From contig VYCZ01000110.1 in assembly GCA_009843675.1 (NCBI GenBank), positions 1-7,261 of the forward strand: 7,261 nucleotides of DNA. The letters are read 5' to 3'. This document shows positions 1-5,916 of the stretch, one piece after another. Position 1 is the first letter of the stretch. Each line of letters starts with the position of its first letter. The notes under the pieces were generated by a model. It searched no databases. It had not been told where the DNA came from and saw nothing but the letters and a program-made list of their open reading frames with translations. The position numbers and the translations under genes are program-made. Source of the DNA: Gammaproteobacteria bacterium. Lineage in GTDB: Bacteria; Pseudomonadota; Gammaproteobacteria; Eutrophobiales; Eutrophobiaceae.

Positions 1-1
1 C

Positions 2-400
2 ATCCAGGTTGCGGTAATGAAAATACTTCTCGAGTTCGGGCATGTGCCGGTAGAGAAAGCGGCGGTCCTGGCAGATGCTGTTGCCGCACATGGGGGAGAC
101 TCCGGCCGGCACGTATTCGCGCAGAAATTCCAGGGTGAGTTTCACGGCATCAGTCTCCCTGTACTCACTGCTGCGCACCCGTTGCAGCAACCCCGAGCGG
201 GTATGTTGATTCACGTTCCAGTCATCCATGCCGGCCAGAACGGATTCGGGCTGGTTCAGGGCCATCACCGGACCTTCCGCCAGCAGGTTCAACCGGGAAT
301 CGGTGATCACGGTGGCAATCTCCAGGATGCAGTCCTGTTCCTGGATTAAACCGGTCATTTCGAGATCGATCCAGATAAGGTTGTTTTCCGAATGGGCCAT
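2..400 (-). CDS. orn: Oligoribonuclease, 5' part (truncated by window edge)
   Basis: Orn is a DEDDh-family 3'-5' exoribonuclease that degrades 2-5 nt RNA fragments and pGpG to mononucleotides in the cytoplasm. Reading leftwards from the ATG at 400-398 gives 133 uninterrupted codons to the window edge. The start [18 protein letters not shown] carries the catalytic D12 and E14. [10 protein letters not shown] (58-67) and [11 protein letters not shown] (105-115, with metal-ligand D112) match the E. coli enzyme at the same residue numbers. The C-terminal part, holding the remaining catalytic His and Asp, lies outside the window; the family is about 180 residues long. No Shine-Dalgarno sequence is evident before the ATG. 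The gene is divergent from the M48 gene with 19 bases between start codons, so its promoter must lie in or overlap the M48 5' region. Identification is very secure; start chosen by family alignment. Confidence 0.97.
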   Translation of the reverse strand, partial: MAHSENNLIWIDLEMTGLIQEQDCILEIATVITDSRLNLLAEGPVMALNQPESVLAGMDDWNVNQHTRSGLLQRVRSSEYRETDAVKLTLEFLREYVPAGVSPMCGNSICQDRRFLYRHMPELEKYFHYRNLD

Positions 401-419
401 TTGGGTTAGAATCCGGCTG

Positions 420-1658
420 ATGAACGGTTTAACTTACGCGCTTATCATAGCATTGATCACCGGCGTTTTTCTTCAATGGCGCCTGAGCGGCCGCCATATC
501 CGCCACATCAGGGCAAACCGGGATACGGTGCCCGAAAACTTCGCAGACAAGATCCCCCTTGACGCACACCAGAAAGCAGCCGATTACACCTGCGCCAAGA
601 CCCGTGCCGGGCTGGCCGAACTGGGCGTGTCTTCACTGCTGCTGTTGATCTGGACCCTGGGAGGCGGCCTTGACCTGCTTGATTCACTTCTCCGCACGTA
701 TAACCTGCCGGGCCTGTGGACAGGGACAGTCTTCATCCTGGCAGTGGTATTGATCTCATCGCTGCTGGAACTGCCGTTGTCTCTGTACCGCACTTTCAGC
801 CTGGAACAGCGCTTCGGTTTCAACAAGATGACGCCCAGACTGTTTATTACCGACCTGTTGAAAAACGCGCTGCTCATGCTGGCAATAGCTACGCCGCTGA
901 TCGTGCTGGTCCTATGGTTCATGGACAACGCCGGCGCCTGGTGGTGGCTTTACGTCTGGCTGACCTGGCTGGGATTCAACCTGGTCATGGTCTGGGCCTA
1001 CCCTGCATTCATCGCGCCGTTATTCAATAAATTCAGGCCATTGGACAATACCGAACTGGCGGCCCGCATCGCCGCGTTACTGGACCGGAACGGTTTTACC
1101 AGCAACGGCATTTTCGTCATGGACGGCTCGACCCGCTCTACCCATGGGAACGCCTACTTTACCGGCCTGGGAGCGAATAAACGGATCGTTTTTATCGACA
1201 CCCTGATTGACGAATTGTCCTACGACGAAATATAGGCGGTGCTGGCCAAAGAACTGGGGCATTTCAAGTGCGGCCACATAAAAAAGCGCCTTTCAATCCT
1301 GGGGGCAACCTTTTTAGCCGGTTTTGCGATTCTGGGCGTGCTGCTGGGACAACCCTGGTTCTATACCGGCCTGGGTGTCAGCGAACCCTCCGCCTATATG
1401 GCGCTGACCCTGTTCGTACTGGTGGCGCCGGCTTTCACCTTCTTCCTGCAACCGGTATTCTCATCCATCTCCCGCAAACATGAGTTTGAAGCCGACGATT
1501 TCGCCATGGCCCAGGTGCGGTCCGGCAGCCTGATCAATGCCCTGGTCAAACTCTACAAGGAAAATGCCAACACCCTGACCCCTGACCCGATGTATTCGGC
1601 TTTTCATGATTCACACCCGCCGGCGCCTATCAGGATAGCCCACCTGGCGTCGGGATAG
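420..1658 (+). pseudogene. M48 (Ste24/CAAX-protease-like) membrane metallopeptidase, broken by in-frame amber and lacking HExxH His
   Basis: Family: integral-membrane zinc metallopeptidases of the Ste24 type (M48_N followed by M48), about 410-420 residues. The frame from ATG 420 to TAG 1656-1658 has 412 codons, so the length is complete. Codon 272 (1233-1235) is TAG, where relatives usually have Glu in the stretch before the active site (SYDEI-stop-AVLAKELGHF). The catalytic HExxH reads K277-E-L-G-H281, so the first zinc ligand is lost. E278, H281 and the third ligand E355 (HEFEAD) remain, as does the terminal HDSHPPAPIRIAHL motif. Before the stop there is an N-terminal hydrophobic segment and several further membrane segments (about residues 65-200); another pair follows at about 290-345. 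The frame is otherwise clean. The 5' fragment alone would be a membrane protein without an active site. A catalytically dead relative made by amber readthrough, or base-calling errors, cannot be excluded. It is divergent from orn and convergent with the RTX gene. Confidence 0.85.
1233..1262 (+). other. Lesion site in M48 gene: amber codon plus HExxH changed to KExxH
   Basis: TAG at 1233-1235 interrupts the conserved helix leading to the zinc site. Fifteen bases later the codon AAA (1248-1250) stands where the first His of HExxH is expected; GAA (1251-1253) and CAT (1260-1262) keep the Glu and second His. A Glu codon GAG would need one change to become TAG, whereas CAC/CAT to AAA needs two, so at least three substitutions cluster in about 18 bases. 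The reading frame does not shift across the site. Confidence 0.85.
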
Positions 1659-1673
1659 CGGGAAAATCACCGG

Positions 1674-2987
1674 TCAGAACAGGAAGTCTGACGCATCGAG
1701 GTTGGCAATATCGAAACCCTCGAGCAGGATGGTTCCTCCCCCGTGCTCCGTCAGGTCGATAACCGCACCATCCGCGCCCGATGATACGGCAAGATCATCA
1801 AAACCTGCCAAGCCGAAGGCGCTGATATCGATTACGTCATTACCGTTTCTGAAGTCGGTTATGGCGTCCTCCCCATGCCCCGGAGCGAAGATGAAGGTGT
1901 CAAAGCCGATGCCGCCGTCCAGAACGTCCGCACCGGCGCCGCCGTCCAGAACATCCGCGCCGGAACCGCCCCATAACTCGTCGGAGCCGGCGCCGCCCTT
2001 GAGCGCATCACTACCCTCACCGCCGTACAGGTCATCATCGCCGCGGCCGCCGAACAGCCTGTCGTCTCCCTGACCGCCGTCCATGGTGTCGATGATGGTA
2101 TCATCACCGCCCGGTCCGCCGTAGAGCGTATCGTCGCCACGGCCGCCGAAAAGGTTGTTGGCGCGCTGGTCACCGGCCAGTATGTCATCATGATCCGACC
2201 CCCGCAGGTTGATGATGTCGGGAAGCTCCACCTCTGCTCGCCTGCCGTTGTCCGCATAGGCAAACGTAACCGTGCGCGCGAATATATCCCCCTCGGCGTC
2301 ACCACCCCGGGGCGCGGGATCGTGCAGACGCACTGTTACGCCCGCGGGTGAACCTGAGTAGGACGCGGTATCGTCGCCGTCACCGCCAGCCAGCCTGTCA
2401 GCCCCGGCGCCGCCGTTCAACGTGTCGTTCCCGGTCCCGCCGTACAGCTCATCGTCACCGCCGTGGCCGTACAGGTAATCATTCCCGCCGAGACCATGGA
2501 TCTTTTCTGTTTCATCTGTCCCGGTCAGGCTGTTCCCCCTGCTGGTGCCCGTGATGGTATCGCCGATAACGGTAACCGCCTCTATCTCTTCAACCAGTAT
2601 CGTATAAGTTCCGGAATTGTCCGTACCCGGATTGCTGGTATAGCTGCCGGCGCCGATGTAGTAGGTGCCGCCGGCAAGCACAGTAAATGTCAGGCGTGAA
2701 TCGAATATCCTGTTCGCAGGGTCGATATCGTCGTTGGTAAGAAGGTGATTCCCGCTTGAATCGAACAGCTTCAGGATGGTGTCTTCGGCCTTGTCGGGGG
2801 CGGTTCCCCGGCCTGACAAGGTAATCCGGTAGGTTTTTCCCCTCTCCAGTTCTATCCCGACCCAGTCTTCATCGAACTTGCGGTCAAGATTGCCGTTGAA
2901 CGTATCGCCAACGGACATGGCATAGGTGGTCCCGGCGCTCGCAGCCGCATCCAGGGACGCCCCGGCGCTCTCGTTGATAATTGCCAT
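1674..2987 (-). CDS. RTX calcium-binding protein with PPC-like N-terminal domain, probable type I secretion substrate
   Basis: A 437-residue acidic, glycine-rich protein with no Sec signal peptide. Residues about 24-133 look like a pre-peptidase C-terminal (PPC) beta-sandwich: VGDTFNGNLDRKFDEDWVGI, a DTILKLFDSSGN strand, and GGTYYIGAGSY. RTX nonapeptides (GGxGxDxLx) fill about 160-205 and 263-360, separated by a beta segment (TASYSGSPAGVTVRL) common in such proteins. The C-terminus (GFDTFIF, DAITDFRNGNDVIDIS, ending DFLF) resembles the serralysin/M10 C-terminal secretion region. In the family the repeats bind calcium outside the cell after export by an ABC/MFP/TolC machine; no exporter is in the window. 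No catalytic motif (such as HExxH) is present, so its activity is unknown; a structural, adhesive or accessory role is possible. ATG at 2987-2985 has only a weak GAG upstream. It lies 41 bases after recR on the same strand and converges on the M48 gene, leaving 15 bases. Confidence 0.88.
   Translation of the reverse strand: MAIINESAGASLDAAASAGTTYAMSVGDTFNGNLDRKFDEDWVGIELERGKTYRITLSGRGTAPDKAEDTILKLFDSSGNHLLTNDDIDPANRIFDSRLTFTVLAGGTYYIGAGSYTSNPGTDNSGTYTILVEEIEAVTVIGDTITGTSRGNSLTGTDETEKIHGLGGNDYLYGHGGDDELYGGTGNDTLNGGAGADRLAGGDGDDTASYSGSPAGVTVRLHDPAPRGGDAEGDIFARTVTFAYADNGRRAEVELPDIINLRGSDHDDILAGDQRANNLFGGRGDDTLYGGPGGDDTIIDTMDGGQGDDRLFGGRGDDDLYGGEGSDALKGGAGSDELWGGSGADVLDGGAGADVLDGGIGFDTFIFAPGHGEDAITDFRNGNDVIDISAFGLAGFDDLAVSSGADGAVIDLTEHGGGTILLEGFDIANLDASDFLF
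1911..1964 (-). repeat. Two-copy 27-bp tandem repeat in RTX coding region
   Basis: Copies at 1911-1937 and 1938-1964 start with the same bases (GCCGCCGTCCAGAAC on the plus strand) and differ at only a few positions. They encode the duplicated ADVLDGGAG units near residues 344-360. The 27-base period is three times the nine-residue RTX unit, consistent with recent duplication inside the repeat array. Confidence 0.8.
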
Positions 2988-3028
2988 AGCTCAATTTTAG
3001 AACAACCGGGGCCGGCAGACCTATATTT

Positions 3029-3652
3029 TTAAGGAACTTCGCTCCTCCCGGCCAGGGCGTGGGAGAGTGTATTGCTGTCGATATATTCCAGTTCGCCGCC
3101 CAACGGGACACCGTGGGCGATACGGGTCACGCGGATTTGATATTTCCGCACGATTTCATTTATATAGTGCGCGGTCGCCTCGCCTTCCATGGTCGAGTTG
3201 GTGGCCAGAATCACTTCCCTGACGTCGCCCCCCGCGCCGGTATCGGGCGCCCCGGCAAGGTACGCAGCCAGCTTGTCCAGTCCCAGTTCCTGCGGGCCGA
3301 TACCGTCCAGGGGAGACAGGTGCCCCATCAATACGAAGTACTTTCCATTGTAGCCCGCCGCCTCCATGGCGAATACGTCTGCCGGACTTTCCACGATGCA
3401 GAGCAGCGAACCGTCCCGTTTGTCGCTCAGGCATAGACCGCATACCGGAGCTTCACTGAAATTGCGGCACCTTTCACAACTGCCGATTTTTTCCATCGCA
3501 TCCGTCAAAGCCAATGCCAGGGAATTCGCGCCGTCCCGGTCTCGCTGCAGCAGGTGGTAACTGATTCTCTGGGCTGATTTTTTCCCGATTCCAGGCAGGC
3601 AACACAATGCCTGGATCAGCGCACTCAAGCTGGGTGGTTCAGCCTGCTTCAT
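3029..3652 (-). CDS. recR: Recombination mediator protein RecR
   Basis: RecR works with RecF and RecO to load RecA on SSB-coated gapped DNA in recombinational repair. The 207-residue product has normal length and the full domain order. A helix-hairpin-helix lies at about 10-35 (LPGIGKKSAQRISYHLL). A four-cysteine zinc finger uses C59, C62, C71 and C74. The Toprim domain starts at LLCIVESPADVFAMEAAG (E88), continues through YFVLMGHLSPLDGIGP, and includes the ATNSTMEGEATAHYI segment. The C-terminal IAHGVPLGGELEYID motif is intact. The start ATG (3652-3650) lies 17 bases after the ybaB stop. The Shine-Dalgarno is poor, suggesting translational coupling within the dnaX-ybaB-recR operon. Stop TAA at 3031-3029. 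Confidence 0.97.
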   Translation of the reverse strand: MKQAEPPSLSALIQALCCLPGIGKKSAQRISYHLLQRDRDGANSLALALTDAMEKIGSCERCRNFSEAPVCGLCLSDKRDGSLLCIVESPADVFAMEAAGYNGKYFVLMGHLSPLDGIGPQELGLDKLAAYLAGAPDTGAGGDVREVILATNSTMEGEATAHYINEIVRKYQIRVTRIAHGVPLGGELEYIDSNTLSHALAGRSEVP

Positions 3653-3669
3653 TCACAGGGCCTGACATG

Positions 3670-3993
3670 TCAGAACGGCAGCTTGAAGCCCGCGGGCAGG
3701 CCCAGTCCGGAAGTGACGTCATTCATCCTGTCCTGGGCAGCCTTTTCGACCCGCCTGTTTGCATCATTCACCGCGGCGGCGATAAGGTCTTCCAGCATCA
3801 CCTTGTCCGAATTCAGCAGTGAGGGTTCTATTTCAACCCGCTTCACGTCATGCCTGCCGGTCATGATGACTTTCACCATACCTGCGCCTGCTTCACCCTG
3901 TACCTCCGTGGCTGCAATCTCCTCCTGCGCCCGTTGCATGTTTTCCTGCATTGTCCGGGCCTGCTTCATGATGTCATCGAAACCGCTTTTCAT
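3670..3993 (-). CDS. ybaB: YbaB/EbfC family nucleoid-associated protein
   Basis: A 107-residue small DNA-binding protein (E. coli YbaB has 109 residues) that dimerises and coats the nucleoid; almost always encoded between dnaX and recR, as here. The product starts [20 protein letters not shown], a charged helix with coiled-coil character. It continues through the conserved [23 protein letters not shown] strands and [19 protein letters not shown], and ends [13 protein letters not shown]. The frame stays open further upstream, but ATG 3993-3991 is chosen because it matches the family N-terminus and has a strong GAGGAGA Shine-Dalgarno at 4005-3999, five bases away. An upstream start would translate through the palindromic repeat. 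That repeat ends three bases before the ribosome binding site. Confidence 0.96.
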   Translation of the reverse strand: MKSGFDDIMKQARTMQENMQRAQEEIAATEVQGEAGAGMVKVIMTGRHDVKRVEIEPSLLNSDKVMLEDLIAAAVNDANRRVEKAAQDRMNDVTSGLGLPAGFKLPF

Positions 3994-3998
3994 ACGTC

Positions 3999-4005
3999 TC
4001 TCCTC
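3999..4005 (-). promoter_or_regulatory. Ribosome binding site of ybaB
   Basis: GAGGAGA on the minus strand, five bases before ATG 3993. It decides the ybaB start against the longer open frame running into the repeat. Confidence 0.85.
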
Positions 4006-4008
4006 AAA

Positions 4009-4063
4009 GATAGATGGGGTCAGAGTAAAATTTCTGGCGAAATTCTTACTCTGACCCCAGGTA
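4009..4063. repeat. Palindromic repeat A (GATAGATGGGGTCAG type) in the dnaX-ybaB spacer
   Basis: Starts with GATAGATGGGGTCAG (4009-4023), which recurs exactly at 5767-5781. The core is a near-perfect hairpin. Arm TGGGGTCAGAGTAA (4015-4028) pairs with 4046-4059; the inner arm AATTTC (4029-4034) pairs with GAAATT (4039-4044). The loop is TGGC and C4045 is a single bulge. No T-run follows the stem in the direction of transcription, so it is not a standard intrinsic terminator. It looks like a small nonautonomous REP/MITE-type element. The similarity of TGGGGTCAGAGTA ends to repeats linked with RAYT (Y1 transposase) genes is from memory, not tested. The right arm contains the dnaX stop codon. Confidence 0.85.
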
Positions 4064-5617
4064 TTTGATCGATTCCTTATCGATCGTTGCATCAAACGTT
4101 TTCATGAATAGTTTCACGTCAGGATCATTTTCAACGGCTTCCAGGGCAGCCTGCCTTGTCTCATGATCATCGCGGATTTTCCTTTGCGCCGGCGTTTCAT
4201 CCGCAGCTTCTTCAACCGACACCAAGAGCCTGGTTTGTGCGCCGAAACAAAGTCCCAGCGCAGACTGCAACTTGTCTTTCTGGTTCGTTGCAGCCAGGTG
4301 TTCCTGATCGGGGTGCAGGTTCAGGCGTATCCTGTGTCCCTGGTGCTCCTGCAAGGTACAGTGTGATGCCAGTTCTTTCGTCAGTCCGTCAAGCGCCATG
4401 GAAGCAACCAGTTGATGCCAGTCATCATTGCTCACAAGCGCGGGCCTGGTTTCGCTCCCACCCTTGCGCTCCGGCCCTGCCGTAACCGGCTCAGTATTCC
4501 CGGCAACACGCCCGCTTTCGCTTTCCGCAGCGCCGGATGCCTCCCAGGGTTGAAATGCCAGCATCCGGATCATGGTCATCTCAAACGCGGTTTTCCGGTC
4601 CGGCGCCATATGCAGGTCCCTGCGCCCGTTCAAGGCGATCTGGTAATAGAGCTGGACTGCTTCCTTATCGAGACTGCGGGCGAAGCCGCGGCAGGTCTCG
4701 TCGACAATGTCGGAGTCGTCCGGCAACACCTGCGCGACCGCGGTATCGTGCAGGATGGATAACAGGCCGGAGAGCATGCCGTCATAATCAGGTGACAGTT
4801 CCGCCATACTGTTAATCCGGTCAAACATGGCAGCGCCATCCTGCTCGATAATATCCGCCAGCAGGGCGCCCAACTCTTCAGCGTCTATCGTACCCAGCAT
4901 GTCCCTGAGCTGGGCATTCTCAAGACGGCCGTCGCCGTAGGATACGGCCTGGTCGAGCAGGCTGAGCGCGTCGCGCATGCTGCCGTCGGCAGCAACGGCA
5001 ATCAGGCGGGTGCAGGAATCCTCTGCCGGTATCTCTTCTTCAACCAGAATTTTATTCAACTGGGCTTCAATCTGTTCCACACCCAGGTGCTTGAGGTTGA
5101 ACTGCAGACAGCGTGACAGGATGGTGATCGGGATCCTCTTGGGTTCGGTCGTAGCCAGCAGGAACTTTACATGGGCAGGAGGTTCTTCCAGCGTCTTCAG
5201 CAGCGCATTGAAGCTGTGTTTCGAGAACATGTGCACTTCATCGATGAGATACACCTTGTACCGGCCGGCCGTCGCCGCGTACTGTACGTTATCCATCAGG
5301 TCCCGGGTTTCATCTACCTTGGCCCGCGATGCTGCGTCGACCTCGATCAAATCAACAAAGCGGCCCTCGTCGATACCGGTACAGGCGCCGCACTCGCCGC
5401 AGGGTTCGGAACTGACTCCGGCTTCACAGTTGAGACACTTTGCCAGGATGCGCGCCAGGGTGGTCTTGCCTACCCCGCGGGTCCCGGTAAACAGGTAGGC
5501 GTGGTGCAACCTGTCGGAATCCAGTGCGTTGACCAGCACTTTCAGAACATGGTCCTGTCCGACCATGTCCTTGAACAGGCGCGGCCGCCATTTTCGCGCG
5601 AGAACCTGGTAACTCAT
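4046..5617 (-). CDS. dnaX: DNA polymerase III subunit tau/gamma (clamp loader ATPase)
   Basis: DnaX is the AAA+ ATPase of the clamp loader that opens and loads the beta sliding clamp; the full-length tau form also ties polymerase cores to the helicase. The product has 523 residues, shorter than E. coli tau (643). The start [21 protein letters not shown] is canonical. Walker [10 protein letters not shown] is at 45-53. Zinc cysteines are C64, C73, C76 and C79. Walker B LIDEVHM is at 124-130. [15 protein letters not shown] (156-170) holds sensor 1 and the arginine-finger SRC. Beyond about residue 370 a low-conservation linker leads to a short tau C-terminal domain. Shine-Dalgarno CAGGAG (5629-5624) lies six bases before the ATG. 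No A-AAA-AAG slippery site exists; the coding strand has no run of five A's. The last residues (LGSE) and the TAA are encoded by repeat A. Confidence 0.97.
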   Translation of the reverse strand: MSYQVLARKWRPRLFKDMVGQDHVLKVLVNALDSDRLHHAYLFTGTRGVGKTTLARILAKCLNCEAGVSSEPCGECGACTGIDEGRFVDLIEVDAASRAKVDETRDLMDNVQYAATAGRYKVYLIDEVHMFSKHSFNALLKTLEEPPAHVKFLLATTEPKRIPITILSRCLQFNLKHLGVEQIEAQLNKILVEEEIPAEDSCTRLIAVAADGSMRDALSLLDQAVSYGDGRLENAQLRDMLGTIDAEELGALLADIIEQDGAAMFDRINSMAELSPDYDGMLSGLLSILHDTAVAQVLPDDSDIVDETCRGFARSLDKEAVQLYYQIALNGRRDLHMAPDRKTAFEMTMIRMLAFQPWEASGAAESESGRVAGNTEPVTAGPERKGGSETRPALVSNDDWHQLVASMALDGLTKELASHCTLQEHQGHRIRLNLHPDQEHLAATNQKDKLQSALGLCFGAQTRLLVSVEEAADETPAQRKIRDDHETRQAALEAVENDPDVKLFMKTFDATIDKESIKYLGSE

Positions 5618-5623
5618 TTCACA

Positions 5624-5629
5624 CTCCTG
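5624..5629 (-). promoter_or_regulatory. Ribosome binding site of dnaX
   Basis: CAGGAG on the minus strand, six bases before ATG 5617. It lies ten bases after the inferred 3' end of the SRP RNA, so dnaX may be read by transcripts passing through ffs. Confidence 0.75.
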
Positions 5630-5638
5630 AATCTTAAA

Positions 5639-5748
5639 GCGCCCTGCACCGTTCTTGGCCCGGCGCCCGCATCCATTGTTACCGCTGCTCCCTTTCGGGC
5701 CTGACGGGGTTCACAACTTCGCGCCGCGGGGAGACCGGCGCAGGCCGC
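5639..5748 (-). ncRNA. ffs: Signal recognition particle 4.5S RNA
   Basis: The RNA scaffold of bacterial SRP, which binds Ffh and FtsY in co-translational membrane targeting. On the minus strand the invariant helix 8 is clear: GTCAGGCCC, a GAAA tetraloop, then GGGAGCAGC. It is closed by ACC/GGT and by GTTGT/ACAAT pairs, with the symmetric internal loop that Ffh recognises. CCCGC/GCGGG pairs below. The terminal stem joins GCGGCCTGCGCCG (5748-5736) to CGGTGCAGGGCGC (5651-5639) with one mismatch and one wobble, which fixes the ends within a few bases. At about 110 nt it is the short form typical of Gram-negatives. The tetraloop is GAAA where E. coli has GGAA, still GNRA. ffs directly before dnaX-ybaB-recR is a known arrangement (for example scr in Bacillus). 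A short T-run follows (TTTAAG) but no strong terminator. Confidence 0.93.
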
Positions 5749-5754
5749 ATCCCC

Positions 5755-5781
5755 ATATTAACACAGGATAGATGGGGTCAG
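5755..5781 (-). promoter_or_regulatory. Probable ffs promoter, overlapping the repeat edge
   Basis: A good -10 box TAATAT lies at 5760-5755 (minus strand), six bases before the inferred RNA 5' end at 5748. The best -35-like hexamer is CTGACC at 5781-5776 (four of six to TTGACA) with a short 15-base spacer. It lies inside the shared repeat motif. The -10 is convincing; the -35 is weak. Confidence 0.55.
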
Positions 5782-5916
5782 GGCTTCAGTGACTGTTTTT
5801 CCGCTCCTATGGGCCATCCATGGCCCGGTCCCGCGCGCATCCCTGGCGCTAGTCGCGGAAAAACAGTCACTGAAGCCCTTAATCAACACATTACCCGGAG
5901 TACCTGACCCTGGGTA
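5767..5916. repeat. Palindromic repeat B (same family as repeat A) in the alr-ffs spacer
   Basis: Begins with the exact 15-mer GATAGATGGGGTCAG (5767-5781) of repeat A, in the same orientation. A possible matching far end is CTGACCCTGGGTA (5904-5916), which agrees with the repeat A end CTGACCCCAGGTA at 11 of 13 bases but lies inside the last codons of alr. The left end is secure. The right end could be chance within coding sequence, in which case the element stops near 5879. The interior is unrelated to repeat A. Confidence 0.65.
5780..5879. repeat. 25-bp perfect inverted repeat with nested hairpin
   Basis: Arms 5780-5804 and 5855-5879 are exact reverse complements over 25 bases, with core GCTTCAGTGACTG / CAGTCACTGAAGC. 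The 50-base interior contains a second hairpin, GGGCCAT (5811-5817) with ATGGCCC (5820-5826), and is otherwise GC-rich. Within each arm CAGT-G-ACTG is itself a short palindrome. No protein of convincing length is encoded. It has the shape of a miniature inverted-repeat element; a clear target-site duplication is not visible. As RNA it would form a long stem between alr and ffs. Confidence 0.92.

Noticed and set aside
228..419. Upstream extension of the M48 reading frame into orn
   Set aside because: The extension is antisense to strongly conserved Orn codons. The family N-terminus fits the ATG at 420, followed by a hydrophobic segment.
1573..1589. CCCTGACCCCTGACCCG, resembling the repeat ends CTGACCCC
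   Set aside because: It encodes the conserved M48 segment LTPDPMYSAFH in frame, and there is no partner arm or GATAG flank.
1911..2480. Regularly spaced GCCGCC-type repeats that might suggest a CRISPR-like or satellite array
   Set aside because: Spacing follows the 27-base nonapeptide period of the RTX coding sequence, with no unique spacers of constant length.
1702..2699. Open frames rich in Pro, Ser and Arg on the plus strand and in a second minus frame across the RTX gene
   Set aside because: They are shadows of the RTX glycine/aspartate repeats; the composition is low-complexity and no family is recognisable.
4015..4059. Intrinsic terminator after dnaX
   Set aside because: The stem is strong, but no T-run follows it on the minus strand, and the ybaB ribosome binding site comes directly after.
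5171..5704. 177-codon plus-strand open frame antisense to dnaX and ffs
   Set aside because: It lies opposite a highly conserved gene and an RNA gene, and its product resembles no known protein.
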